From NCBI RefSeq assembly GCF_004798865.1, contig NW_025335268.1, forward strand, positions 8,087,127 to 8,151,126: a DNA stretch of 64,000 nt. Reading direction: 5' to 3'. The notes under the pieces are model-generated. The model did not search any database. It worked only from the letters and a program-made list of their open reading frames with translations, and was not told the DNA's origin. This stretch comes from Varanus komodoensis (lineage: Eukaryota; Chordata; Lepidosauria; Squamata; Varanidae). Positions 28,247 through 39,742 of the stretch are shown one piece after another (the first letter of the stretch is position 1; every line of letters starts with the position of its first letter). The position numbers and the translations under genes are program-made.

Positions 28247-29452
28247 CACTTATCCTACAAGCTAGGCTCCAGCAGTATGTGGACCGAGAACTACCAGAAG
28301 TACAGGCGGGGTTTCGAAGAGGCAGAGGAACTAGAGATCAAATTGCCAACATATGGATCATGGAGAAAGCTATGGAGTTCCAGAAAAACATCTGCTTCTG
28401 CTTCATTGACTATGCTAAAGCCTTTGATTGTGTGTATCACAACAAATTGCAGCAAGTTCTTAAAGAGATGGGAGTACCAGACCATCTTATTTGTCTCTTG
28501 AGAAATCTGTATGTGGGTCAAGAAGCAACAGTGAGAACTGGACACAGAACCACTGATTGGTTCAAAATTGAGAAAGGAGTTCGGCAAGGTTGTATACTGT
28601 CGCCCTGCCTATTTAACTTATATGCAGAGCACATCATGAGAAAGGTGGGGCTAGATGAATCACAAGTTGGAATTAAGATTGCCAGGAGAAATACCAACCC
28701 CCTCAGATATGCAGATGATACCACTCTCATGGCAGAAAGTGAAAAGGAACTAAAGAGCCTCTTGATGCGGATGAAAGAGGAGAGCACAAAAGTTGGCTTG
28801 AAACTCAACATTAAGAAAACTAAGATCATGACATCCAGTCCTATTACTTCCTGGCAAAGAGATGGGGAAGAAATGGAGGTAGTGACAGATTTTATTTTCT
28901 TGGGCTCCAAGATCACCGCAGATGGTGACTGCAGCCAGGAAATTAAAAGACACTTGCTCCTTGGGAGGAAAGCTGAGACATTACACTGTCGACAAAAGTT
29001 CGTATAGTCAAGGCTGTGGTTTTCCCAGTTGCAATGTATGGTTGTGAAAGTTGGACCATAAAGAAGGCTGAGCACAGAAGAATTGAGGCCTTTGAATTGT
29101 GGTGCTGGAGAAGACTCCTGCGAGTCCCTTGGACTGCAAGGTGATCAAACTGGTCAGTCCTAGAGGAGATCAACCTTGACTGCTCTTTAGAAGGCCAGAT
29201 ACTGAAGATGAAACTCAAATACTTTGGCCACCTAATGAGAAGGAAGGACTCCCTGGAGAAGACCCTAATGCTAGGAGCAATTGACAGCAAAAGAAGAAGG
29301 AGACGGCAGAGGATGAGGTGGCTAGATGGAGTCACTGAAGCAGTTGGTGTGAGCTTAAGTGGACTCCAGAGGATGGTGGAGGACAGGAAGGCCTGGAGAA
29401 ATGTTGTCCATGGGGTCGCAATGGGTCAGAAACAACTTCGCAACTAACAACA
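28247..29452 (+). mobile_element. BovB (RTE-clade) LINE, 5'-truncated
   Basis: The frame 28256-29007 encodes the RT palm and fingers: ARLQQYVDRELPEVQAGFRR, FIDYAKAFDCV, GVRQGCILSPCLFNLYAE and the catalytic RYADDTTLMAESE. The 3' part (29208-29447) encodes LKYFGHLMRRKDSLEKTLML then RMRWLDGVTEA and the family's C-terminal domain. The copy lacks the endonuclease half. A short deletion near 28980-29000 breaks the frame, and there is at least one stop at about 29143 (probably CGA to TGA). The match to remembered BovB protein is high, so the insertion looks relatively recent. BovB is well known from squamates and ruminants and is a classic case of horizontal transfer. Confidence 0.9.
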
Positions 29453-30336
29453 ACATTTTCTCTAGTATTTTAAAGATCACCACCTGTGAATGTCTAAGAT
29501 TGAAAGGCAGCTATTACAGGATAACAGTGCCAGTGAAGTGAATTCCTACAGGCACCTGAAAACATTTAATGAGTCTTAGACACACTTTGTTTAAAGATAA
29601 TCCCACAAGCTTAAGATGGTGATCCCCCACAACATATTGACATGCAATTCTGTATTTTAAAAGTTAGCCTATGCATTAAGGCCACTGATAGAGCTGGCAA
29701 TTAATGGAACAGCTAAAGGGGAAGGGTCAAAGAGTTGTGGAAGAACATCTTATGAAGCTGAAGTCAACCAATTCAAGGTGGGTTTATTCTGCAGGGAGCT
29801 CAGGACACTGCTATGAACTCTTGTTAGATGGCTGATACTCTCATGGGGTATTGAACTTGAAGGTGAAAAACAATGCGGCCGAGGAACCATCACTACCACC
29901 AAGATTTAGGTCTTACAGAGGATTTGTAGAGGTCAAATCTGGAGCAACAGCTGCTGAGTTTATGCATTTCCTTTCCAGCTCAACCAACCTGCCCTAAATA
30001 TTGGGAAAGCAGACAATATTCTTGAAGATACAGAGCAATGGGGTGTAACATCTAAGAGTTTCAGTTCTGCTTCCCTGTTTGAAGGATTGGCCAAAACCAA
30101 CCGATGTGTATTTTGGCTTCCTTTGTCTTGTTCCCTGAGATAAGGCTTCAAATGATGGAATGGTTTGCTAAAATGTACCAGGTCATTCCTTGCAGAATCT
30201 AATTTAAATTATTATATTAGATTGTTGGATTTAATACAGCTATATTTTATACTGCACATACAGCCTTGTTTTGCTTTGGGGGTCTTAATACACAGAATTA
30301 TTACCACTGTTTTTTTAAAAACAGAAACCACATAAC

Positions 30337-30476
30337 TAAGGGCACAGTCCTGTACAAGTGTTGTAAGAAAAAGATCCTGCAATTTCCGGCATCCAACAAC
30401 TAGCCATGTTGACTGGGGCATGTTGGGAATTGTAGGGCTTTTCTTCTGTCTAAACTTGCATAGGACTGCATCCTAA
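30337..30476. mobile_element. Second copy of the palindromic element seen at 6653
   Basis: It opens with GGGCACAGTCCTGTACAAGT and closes with CTTGCATAGGACTGCATCCT. The middle reads ATGTTGGGAATTGTAGGGCT and CTTTTCTTCTGTCTAAAC, matching CTTTTTTCTTGTCTAACG in the other copy. Confidence 0.55.
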
Positions 30477-31689
30477 ATTAGAATTGCAAAAAAGAAAAAA
30501 GGGATTTTCAAATAAAATGAATGGTATCCAAGATCCATGATAAGACATGGACCATGTGACTTGCACACTGTGGGTTTCCCCCTTTCACTTGCTACCTGCC
30601 TTGTTTTGCCTTTGATCCTCATCCACCAATGAAATGTGGCCCTCAGGCTGAAAGAGGTTAGACAGCCCTGGAGTAGTGGCTTGCCATCGGTACTGCATCT
30701 TCTGCTAAAAAGAACTGCTGCCCAATAGGGCAGCAAGAGGAAGAAACCATTTTCCTAGGTTCTCTTAGTCCTTTTCACCATGCATTAGGAAAGCAAAAGC
30801 CTGCCCTGCCACCCCGTAGGCTGTTCTGCATGGAAGCTGCCACGCTCCTGCTAAGGTTCCATTGCAATGGGGATTCAGGGCTATGTGTGGGTTGCAATGC
30901 AATAACACATGAGCCACCGCTGCTGCTGTCCCTGACTGCCCAGTGATCAGGGCCTCTGTTCTCCTCAGCTGCCAGAGGGATGGCGGGTGCCACCCAGCTT
31001 TCTCTGGGTCCTCGCAATCATGCAGCACCCCTGGTAAGACAACCTTTTGCAGAAAGGATCCCAACAGACTTCTCCTGTATGCGTTTTGTATGTGTTTACA
31101 GGCAGGGGTGGGTGTTTTTATCTTGGTCTTCCAGCCTGTGTCCTTCTACCATTTCTAGTTGCAACAGTCTCTGACTCTCCAGAAGCAGAAAGGGGAACTT
31201 TTGACAGCTGCTATAGCCAGGACTGCCCTGTGTGGTCTCTGAGCCTTCTTTTTTGTTATTGATGCTTATGCTTTGATGGCTTTGCACAAGTGCAGTCTCC
31301 AAGGTCACCTTTGTTTGTACACAGCTTAATACACACAATGGTGCACCGTATTTCAGGGGCCAGTAGCTCCAGCATTGCTCAATACATGTACAAACTCTGC
31401 CAAGCTGTGGTTGTTGCCCTGTTGGGAGCTTGACACACTGTGGCTAGGATTGCCCTTAGGAAATGCCTGGCGTAGTTTGGGGACCCTGGAAAGGCAGCAG
31501 GGCCAGCTCAGTATATTACACACTTTGAGAATAGGTCGGGTGCTGTTTTTCTTGGCAGAAAGGCAGAGTACAAATCAAAGCAATCAGATATGTGAACTTG
31601 GAGGTGGGATACTGTTCTGGCCTCAGCACACGTGATACGTTGTGTTTATCCAGGTAGTTAAAACAGACATGCAATCCACTTCTGTGTAC

Positions 31690-32060
31690 GGATTTCACTT
31701 CTATTGAAATCCAACATGCAACTAATAAAAACTAATAAATACAAGATCAATGCTTAATAATTACGACTGATGATGAAATGAACTGGACTGAGGAGGTGGT
31801 TAAAACAATGAAAAGCCTGGTCTTTAGGTTGCAATTTAGAGCAACAACAGAAAACCAAGCCAGAAGGAGGTTTCTTCCAAGCCGGGAAGAAAGGGCACAC
31901 ACCTAAAGACAAGTAAGCAATACAGGCATTTAGGCCTAATCAGTTGCTAACAGATACACAGAGGATAAACTAGAGCCATTAAAATAGCAAGGCCCAGGAG
32001 GCAACATAAAATAACATAATGCCTAGTTGGAGCAAAGCAGTTACTTGAATACCTTAATAA
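31690..32060. repeat. A-rich interspersed repeat, unassigned
   Basis: The stretch AACTAATAAAAACTAATAAA and the following A-rich text have the texture of a LINE 3' region read in antisense. I see no coding motif to place it. Confidence 0.25.
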
Positions 32061-32321
32061 GAGTTAGATGGAGAGAAGCAGGAAGGAAGGGAACCACATA
32101 TTCTGAAAAGTATTCATTGTTTTCTTTGTCCTGGGTGGCTGTTGGAGGAAAGGAGGAAGAAACAACAACAATGGTGACGATATTGTGATAGGAAGCTGCT
32201 TTTCAGTCAGAAGAACTCTCAGACTGGCTTACATAGAACCAATAAAAACAAGAGAGTCCATTCACACAGGCACAAAAGGAAAGAGGAATGAGGAGGGAAG
32301 AAGAGAGAAAAGGAAACCTTT

Positions 32322-32460
32322 CTTTTATTTAATGAATTTATATCCTGCCTTGTTCATTTCAAGGAACTCAAGCTGGCTTACATAATTCACCTCTTTCTCT
32401 CAGTCTTATCCTCACAACAACCCTGTGAGGCAGACTAGGCTTAGAGTTCCAATTTATAAA
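32322..32460 (-). mobile_element. SINE 3' half, antisense
   Basis: TTTATTTAATGAATTTATAT, CCTGCCTTG, CTCAAGCTGGCTTACATAAT and CTCACAACAACCCTGTGAGG are the reverse of the tail and core of the SINE at 7203 and 22068. The tRNA-like head is missing. Confidence 0.55.
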
Positions 32461-34934
32461 GTTAAATTACAGTTCCTAGACTGGATGGATGGTATGGAAA
32501 TCATTAAGGAAGGAAGCCTGATGAAGCTGGCCTTCCAACTGAACTGATGGAATGATGCTGCTTATTCTCTCTGCTTTAGTCTGATGGAATATTTTTCTTA
32601 TGTATACCGAGGAGAGGTGTAAAAAGACTTATGGCAATACCAAGACTCAGTCTAAGTCTAACTTATGCCTGGAACAGATTATTCTTTCTGCATAGCTGCG
32701 AAAGATACAGCAGATGCCAGCATTTCCTAACCTGAGAGTGACCAGATGTGTTGCACTTCAACTCCCTTCATCTTCAGTTTTCAGACCTCAGAACTGGAGT
32801 TGCCTTTTATGACAGCCAAGAGCTAATTCAGTCCAAATTATTATGCTGTAAAGCAACAGCTGCAGCTGGTCCAGCGAGAGAGAAGCGGGGAGCAGCCAGG
32901 ACATGCCCAGTCAGATGCTTTGCATCACAAACCCTTCTGGTGAGGAAGGCAAGCCGCAAACGGATCGGAGCAAGGTCAGAGGACCTCAGTGAAAAAGGAA
33001 TTCCAGGGGTTGGCTTGAGAATGGAAAGTTAAGGAGTGCATAATGTTTACCGGTGTTCTAATGAGGTTTATCCGATAATCAGCAATACTTCACAAGTATG
33101 GTATTAGTTATCTAATTAATCAGAGCAGCAGTTTCCAAATGCTGAATTGTGAGAACCTCTGGAGGCAAATAATGAAAACGTTTTATGGGTCAGCTTTTCA
33201 TGGTCATGAGTTCTCATCATGGCATGGTTTGATGGGGACAATGGGCCATTAGCTGTTCCAAATATAGGATAAGTCATGCATGCATTAGTGGAAGGGTGAT
33301 GTCTGTCAAACCCTTGTAGTTTGGTCTGGCAAAGAATATGCAAGAAACATGACTAGGATTTGAACTGGCTGCAGGCCGATGTGTTTCTAAACTTAAAAAA
33401 ATGCTTAACTTAAAAAAAACTGAATTGACATATAAGGCACTGTGGTGTTGTTTTTGCTTCAGTATACCAGGAATGTAGAAGCAGTTGTAAAGCATGGAAT
33501 GGTAGTAGTGGGAAAACTAATAGGAATGTTAGTTATGTACACCATGATTCAAGTAATACATGTGGCCATCTAACCCTCCACCTCACTTTGCCTCCTGTAA
33601 GACCATTACAACCAGGGCCTAAAATTACCTGGTGAAACCACTGCTCTGGAGCATTGTGGGAAATCAAAATGGAGGATCACAGATCCAGCTGCTTGATGTA
33701 CAATGGCCTGCACACTGGTGTTAGCAGGGCTGGGCCTTGCTGGGGTACTGGGGCCCAAAGAAGTCCCTAGGGATGGTGGATGCTGAAGCTCTCCTGCCAA
33801 CTGGGAAGCCCTCTGAGTAAGTTATTCTGGTAAAGTGGATGAGTGGTAATTTTCTTGCATAAAAATTGTATATTAGTTCAGGATTTCAGATAGGATCCTG
33901 CAGGGAGAGACAATTGCTTTAATTCAGCAAGCTGTAAACTAAGATAAGATAGATTTACATTGAGATTTATCCAGCAACAATGTTTAGTACACAGTCTCAG
34001 TTGGTCTTGAATGAAGCTTAGAAAATAATTCCCAGCATTGCAGACCACAGACATGCCAAATGCATGTGCATCCTTTGGCTTGATACCAAAATTTAATCAT
34101 TCTGGTGTAATGTGGAAAGTAGACAAAGATGAATCTTACTTGGGCTTCTGCACTGTTCTTTACATTTCTATTAATCTGGTCTCACAGTATCTCTGACATT
34201 GTTTAAAGAAAAGTTGGTTGATTAATGATATAGTCAGAGTCGGGGGATGTGTGCATTTGTGTGTCAGTCAGTGAGTCCTGATAGTACTGGAGACTTGTTT
34301 CCCCAATCTGTACCCTTTACCATAAAAATGCATGGTCAGCCATCAGATTTGATGGTCTCCATTTACATTATACACTCCTCCACTCACCATGGAAAAGTGC
34401 TTACTTTGTGCAAAATGTATCCTATTTAAACAGCCGTTAACTATAAGGAAAATCAGCAAGTGTCTATTGATATATAATATAGTATTTTGCGGCAGCAGAA
34501 GGCCAATATGTTCAACCAAAATGGCAGCCTCATACACTTAATCCTGAGACTATCAGTAGGCAATAACAAGTAAGTTGCTGTTGTCTACAGGTATCCATGT
34601 GCAGGCTTTGGTACTGTCCAGAAATTCCTGCATGTGTACATACCTCAGGACTGGGCTACAAGGTGATGTCACATCAGGGAGGAGGCAACTCGGCGTGACC
34701 TGGTTGCTGCTCTCCTTGGGAGTTTCACCACTTGTTATGCATGAAAGGCTCACTTAATTCATTCCAATCCTGTGCCTACTTGGAAAGAAACCCTACTGAA
34801 CTTTTTGTAGAACTCTTTTCCATTTTAAAGGTAAGTTACGCAGTCTGGAAATGCTTTTTATGCACTTGTTAAGGAAGCACAGGTATAAGAAAAGGAGCTC
34901 AGACCACTGAGCTGTCTATTCTTAAACATTGCAT

Positions 34935-35160
34935 GTTATACTACACTTTTATTCCAGCTTTCTTCCTCTTGCAAGGAACCCCAGGCTGCTTGCAAATTTC
35001 CCCTTTTTCTGTTTTATCATCACAACAACCCTGTGAAGTAGGTTAGGCTGAGAGTCAGTGGCTGGCTCAAAGTCAACCAGTGAGCTTCATGGCATGGCTA
35101 AATGTGGGCTAGAACCTGAATCTGCTGGATACCCAGTTCTGTGCTGGCTGTGTTCATACA
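34935..35160 (-). mobile_element. SINE, antisense, nearly full length
   Basis: It contains ATCACAACAACCCTGTGAAG, TAGGTTAGGCTGAGAGTCAG and AACCAGTGAGCTTCATGGC, and ends near the inverted head at GTTCTGTGCTGGC. Confidence 0.6.
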
Positions 35161-35559
35161 ACATGACAAGCGATGCTGTATGATTACACGGTTCATGGTT
35201 TTTTGCCTAACAGCTGACCGAGTGATTTCTGCTTTATTGTGGTTTCCATTTTCTCTGCTCAGTCCTCCCACTGTTGGCATGTATCCCAGCAGCCACTGTG
35301 CCTGAAATTCAATCCCAAGGTGCATCAGCCCCTGCCTGTGTTGCCTGCCTTTTCCTTTTCCACACCTATAGACTGAATAGCTGCAGTGGCTCCTGCAATT
35401 GACATGGTGGTAGCTGCATATCATGACCATGCAACCCACAATTCTGGGTTCAGACAATGCAATAAGCCATGGTGATACAGAGAACCCATAGAATAAACTC
35501 TTGTTTCTTACCATGGTTTCAAATAATGGTTTATCCGATGTTGCTATTTTAATGCATTG

Positions 35560-35672
35560 TTATTTTACCCTTTTAATGTGGTTGTTTTATCAACTGGTTT
35601 GCAAGCTGCCATGCAAGGATGAAAACTTAAATGGCAGGATACAAGTATGCCATGAGTGAACAAACAAAATAG
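35560..35672 (+). mobile_element. LINE 3' tail (L2/CR1 lineage)
   Basis: TTTTAATGTGGTTGTTTTAT, then GGTTTGCAAGCTGCCATG and AAATGGCAGGATACAAG, is the 3' UTR type that follows an L2-like ORF in reptiles. The stretch before it (35145-35545) may be a hAT-like MITE, from GTTCATACAACATGACAAGC and GGGTTCAGACAATGCAATAA near its ends, but this is weak. Confidence 0.4.
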
Positions 35673-35959
35673 ATGAATAGCTGCTATTGATTCTGAAGGA
35701 GTAAAATAAAGCACTGACCTGAGAACAATTTTGTAATGGGAGGAAAATCCACTTCAGCCCTCCAAACGAAGAGACCTGGTGGCCTCACATGGGAGGTCAA
35801 TGACTCCAAGTTCCTGCCCCAAGGGCAGTTTAGGAGTTTTTTCTTCCAAACCAGGAGGTGGGCTTGGCATGGGGTGGAGATGCAGGAGGGAGCAAAGTTT
35901 CCTACCCAGTGGTACATGTTCTCTCCAAACTTGAATTCAGGCCTCAAGCTGAGAGAGAT

Positions 35960-36885
35960 TTTCATGCCTGGACTTGGGCTATGGAAGTGTTGCTTCACAA
36001 AGAGAAGGCTTTAGCTAGATTTGCTAGACCAAAGGGCTTCATGAGTTTTGGATCTAGAGGCCCTCTGAATTCCCTGTCATGGGAAATGGATATGGCCACC
36101 AATCTGGATTGCTTTAAAAAGGGAATGGACACATTCAAGAAGGAAGAGGCTATCAATGGCTACTAGCCTTGTTGGCTATGTGCTACCTCCTTTACTACTA
36201 GTTGCAGGATACTTGGGCAGGCAGAGGTCTTGTACCCATCCTGCTCGAGGAATCCTGTGAGCTGTCAGGTTGCTGACAGGGACTGGGCGTTGTGCTCATA
36301 TAACCCCAGTTCTCTGTCAGCTTCACTGGCTCCCCATTGAAGTCTGGGCCCAATTCAAGGAGTTGGTTATCACCTATAAAGCTCTTAATGGCTTGGGACC
36401 TGGTTATCTAAAGGAATGCTTGCGTCCATATATGCCCTCCCGCCCCTTGAGATCGGCAGCAGAGGCCCTTCTCTGGGAACCCTCCGTGAAAGATATTAGG
36501 AGGGTGAGTACCCGGAGGAGGGCCTTCTCTGCGGTGGCACCCCACCTATGGAATGTGCTCCCCAGAGAGGTCTGCCTGGTGCCGCCGTCATTTGTTTTTC
36601 GGCGCCAGGCCAAGACCTTTTTATTTAAAAGTTATTTTAATTGTCAACTTATGAATTGTATTTATGGGATTCTTAGGTATATGCCGAGATGCTTCCGGTT
36701 TTTTAACTCTAATTGTACAAATTGTTTATTTATGTTTATTTATTATTGTTGTAAGCTACCCCAAGGCTTTTTGCGAATGGGGCAGCATAAAAATGGTTTA
36801 AATAAAAAAATAAAAAAATACTATGTGTATGCAATGCTGGTCTGATCCAGCAAAGCATTTCTTATGTTATGATGTTAGCAGCCAA
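35960..36885 (+). mobile_element. Interspersed repeat split by a LINE insertion
   Basis: The left part includes AATGGATATGGCCACCAATC, TTGCTTTAAAAAGGGAATGG and GAGGCTATCAATGGCTACTA. The right part, after the LINE, resumes at about 36835 with GCTGGTCTGATCCAGCAAAG and CATTTCTTATGTTATGATG. Together they outline the same family as 5500-5735. The L2-like copy (36270-36815) lies between them. Confidence 0.5.
36270..36815 (+). mobile_element. L2-like LINE, C-terminal ORF end and 3' tail
   Basis: The frame from about 36300 to 36650 encodes a well-preserved C-terminus: ITPVLCQLHWLPIE, KALNGLGPGYLKECLRPYMP, TRRRAFSAVAPHLWNVLPRE and PSFVFRRQAKTFLF. The tail reads AAGCTACCCCAAGGC, GGGGCAGCATAAAAATGG and an AAATAAAAAAATAAAAAAAT run. 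Only the last fifth or so of a LINE ORF is present. The open frame and simple tail suggest a fairly young copy. Confidence 0.75.
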
Positions 36886-37404
36886 GTTAATGATGCCTGC
36901 AATATTAGAGAAATAGGGCAGCTCAGCACCCAAGTTACAACTATGATGTCACCAATATTTTCTCATTTCTCTATGCTTCTCATGTTTATTATCTCAGCTT
37001 CACTTCCTCACAACACTCCTTGGCAAGGAGGTTGGACTGCAGCCATGTTGTCGGCAACAGAGCATAGATCAGCCTGTCTGTCATCTTCCTTAGGGCCTCT
37101 GTTTAGCTTTTAGAGGAGAAGGCAGACACAGACTTGGAAAAGTAGCAGGCCTCTTTGCTTGAGTGGGAGGATGAGAAAGGATGGTGGTAGGAGAATGGAA
37201 GATGGAGACAAGGCTCTGGAAAGATCACAACCCTCTTTTGCTCCAATGCTTGTTGTCAAACTTGCCAAGCTTTTACACAGTGTCTTCTAAAGAGCTCTTG
37301 TTTGGAGTCAGATGCTGGCCCATTCAATTTAGTATTGCCTACTTTGATCGAAAAGACCCATCTGGGTGTCAGGCAAAGATCTTCCTGATGATGAAGATGA
37401 TGAG

Positions 37405-37608
37405 GATTTTGCATCATCCCTATCCTGCCTTTTTCCTCTTGTGAGGAACCCAGGTGGCCTCCTCTTTCTCTCCATGTTATCCTCACCACAACCCTGTGAG
37501 GTAGGTTAGGCTGAGAGTCAGTGACTGGCCCAAGGTCACCCTATGCTGACTCACAGATTCTGAGATCAAGTCCAAAACTGTAATCATTATAACACACTGG
37601 CTTTCTGG
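37405..37608 (-). mobile_element. SINE, antisense, nearly full length
   Basis: It carries CCCTATCCTGCCTTTTTCCT, CCACAACCCTGTGAGGTAGG, TTAGGCTGAGAGTCAGTGAC and TGGCCCAAGGTCACC. The head end is AACACACTGGC, the inverted start of the family. Confidence 0.6.
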
Positions 37609-38194
37609 GATACTTTAAGTAGATGTGAGAGCTTGAACTTTCAGTCTTACACAGTCACGGCATGTACTTTGTAAGAACGATGATCCTGTTCCAGAAAAAA
37701 ATGGCCTTTCGGCTAATGCAGATCCACAAAATACAGAGCACTTTGATGTATCAAGTCATCCAGTTAGCTAGCATAATCTCTAAAATACTTCTGTAGCCCC
37801 ACTTCTTTTAGGGAAACCTCTGTTCAGCTGAATTCAAGTTTGAAAAAGCTCCCAGGGGGCACATTCCAGCACTGGATGTGATCAAAATACTCCAAATACT
37901 AGCATATTATAGCTTAAACTATAATACAATATGGCTTAAACTATAAACTAAGGCCAGTAAGCCTTAAGAGAGGCATTTCAACGTTTTGGAATGGGGGAGA
38001 AACTGAACAAAATCACCAAAACAACTACATGACCCATAGCAGGGAAAATGGGGTGAAGCCAGAGGAATGGGGCATTGCTGACTGAAGACCCTTTGTAGCC
38101 TGGATTGGTCCCCTGGTCTGAGTTTCCCTTCCCCTGTCCTAGACGAAAAGAGGAGCTTTCTGTGTACAAGACAGAGGAGAGGCGGGGAGATGTA

Positions 38195-38410
38195 CTAATT
38201 CGAGAGTTGGGCTTGGGATATGGAGCTCCAGACTCTAGTCCTCACTCTGGCATGGGTGACTTTGAGCCAGTCCCAGATTCTCAGCCTAAACTACGCCATA
38301 GGGTTGTTGTTGCGAGGGTAAAATTGAGAAGAGGAGGAAGAGGAATATTGTAAGTCACCTTGAGTTCCTTGAAAGAAAAAAAGCAGGATATAACAAGCAA
38401 ATAAATAAGA
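38195..38410 (+). mobile_element. SINE, forward, head partly lost
   Basis: The core CATGGGTGACTTTGAGCCAG, then CAGATTCTCAGCCTAAACTA and GGGTTGTTGTTGCGAGGGTA, is followed by AAGTCACCTTGAGTTCCTTG and a tail ACAAGCAAATAAATAAGAC. It shows the same blocks as 22068 in the same order. Confidence 0.55.
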
Positions 38411-38653
38411 CACTCATTTGAATGATGAAATGTAATTACACTAACTTTACTGAGACCAGCCCACCACATATAATACGATGAAAATGCAGTTCCTTACTCC
38501 TCCCCTCCATCACCTTCACCCTTGACCACCTGAAATGCTGTGCTTGCTGCAATTCCAAAGATGTCACCTGCAGTGTGAGTGGTTTAACCTCTAAGAGTTT
38601 GTTGCAGCTTAGCAAATGTTTGAGTTTTATTTTCAAGCACCTACTCTTTTGTA

Positions 38654-38676
38654 TGTGTGTGTGTGTGTGGGGGGGG
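38654..38676 (+). repeat. (TG)n microsatellite followed by a G run
   Basis: Seven to eight TG units run directly into eight G. Likely length-variable. Confidence 0.85.
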
Positions 38677-39639
38677 TGTTTCTCATTCCATTCCATTAAC
38701 ATTTTTTTCAATTTGGAATTAAGGTCTGAGCATGCATTTCTGATGGTTTCAAGAGGAGACGCCTCTCTGCCTAGCCACCTGCACCTCGGCTTACCTAGAC
38801 TGTTTGTTTATTTAAGCCTATGGGGAAGTAAAGGGAAAGCAAGCCTCTTGCCCATACTCAGGACATCTTCGCTGGCCACTAGCTCAAACCAGGCAAACTA
38901 GTTCTTGGCTTTGGCGTTCCCCTTCCCAGGATGAGCAGAAAACAGGGTAGCAGCAGCGTCCAGCCAGTCAGACTCACCTGCTTCTCAAGGAAGTTGTGGC
39001 ACAGTGGGAACAGAACAGTACCTCCCTGTTTCTCAGAGACATCCTATAAAAGGCGTTTTGTCATGTTCTGACAGCTAGTTCCTGTGTTGTTTGAAAGCTA
39101 GAAGTTAGAAATATCAACACCTGCATTATTGAATATGTTCAATAGTGCAAAAGAACATTTCACTTGATGTGCCAACAACTTCAGAGATGTGTTTTTTATC
39201 AGGAGTGTTGCAGGGAGAGTGAGTGAAATGTCCCTTTCTCTGTGCCTTTAGCTTCTGTCCCCATGGAACATGCACTTTCACATGTGGCTGTTTTCCTCCG
39301 GTGACCTTGGAAAACATCATCGAGAATATCTTAATAGTCATCTAAATCTATCCCTTTTCACACATCACTTGCAGTGTTTTCGAAACACAAACCTGTTCTA
39401 CGAGATGCAGAAATTTTCTATGCATGCCGTTTCAGAATGGAGGATTGCCCGTCCTGGTTGAGAAAATCCTCTGCTTCCCAGATTTGACTGAATGTACTAG
39501 TGATGGGAATATTGGACTTGTATGCAGTGTTAAAATTGTGGTTTTATATAACACCCACTAGTTCTTACCAAAATTTCTCACTGATATGGACAGGTAGCCT
39601 GGGTTCAATTTTTATACTAAGAAATCAAAGCAGAATGAC

Positions 39640-39742
39640 TAAGGGAAATGTATTTACTCAGAATTTACTCAGAAGGGAGCCCCATAAAGTTCCACCAAAC
39701 ATATTCTGAAGCAAGTGTGTTTAGGACTATACTCCTTGGCTA
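39640..39742. repeat. Short interspersed palindromic repeat
   Basis: TTTACTCAGAAGGGAGCCCC, ATAAAGTTCCACC and AAGTGTGTTTAGGACTATAC match the reptile repeat whose intact form reads 'TTACTCAGAAGTAAGTCCCATT...' (from memory). Related fragments lie at 47230-47335 and 48240-48330. Confidence 0.45.
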
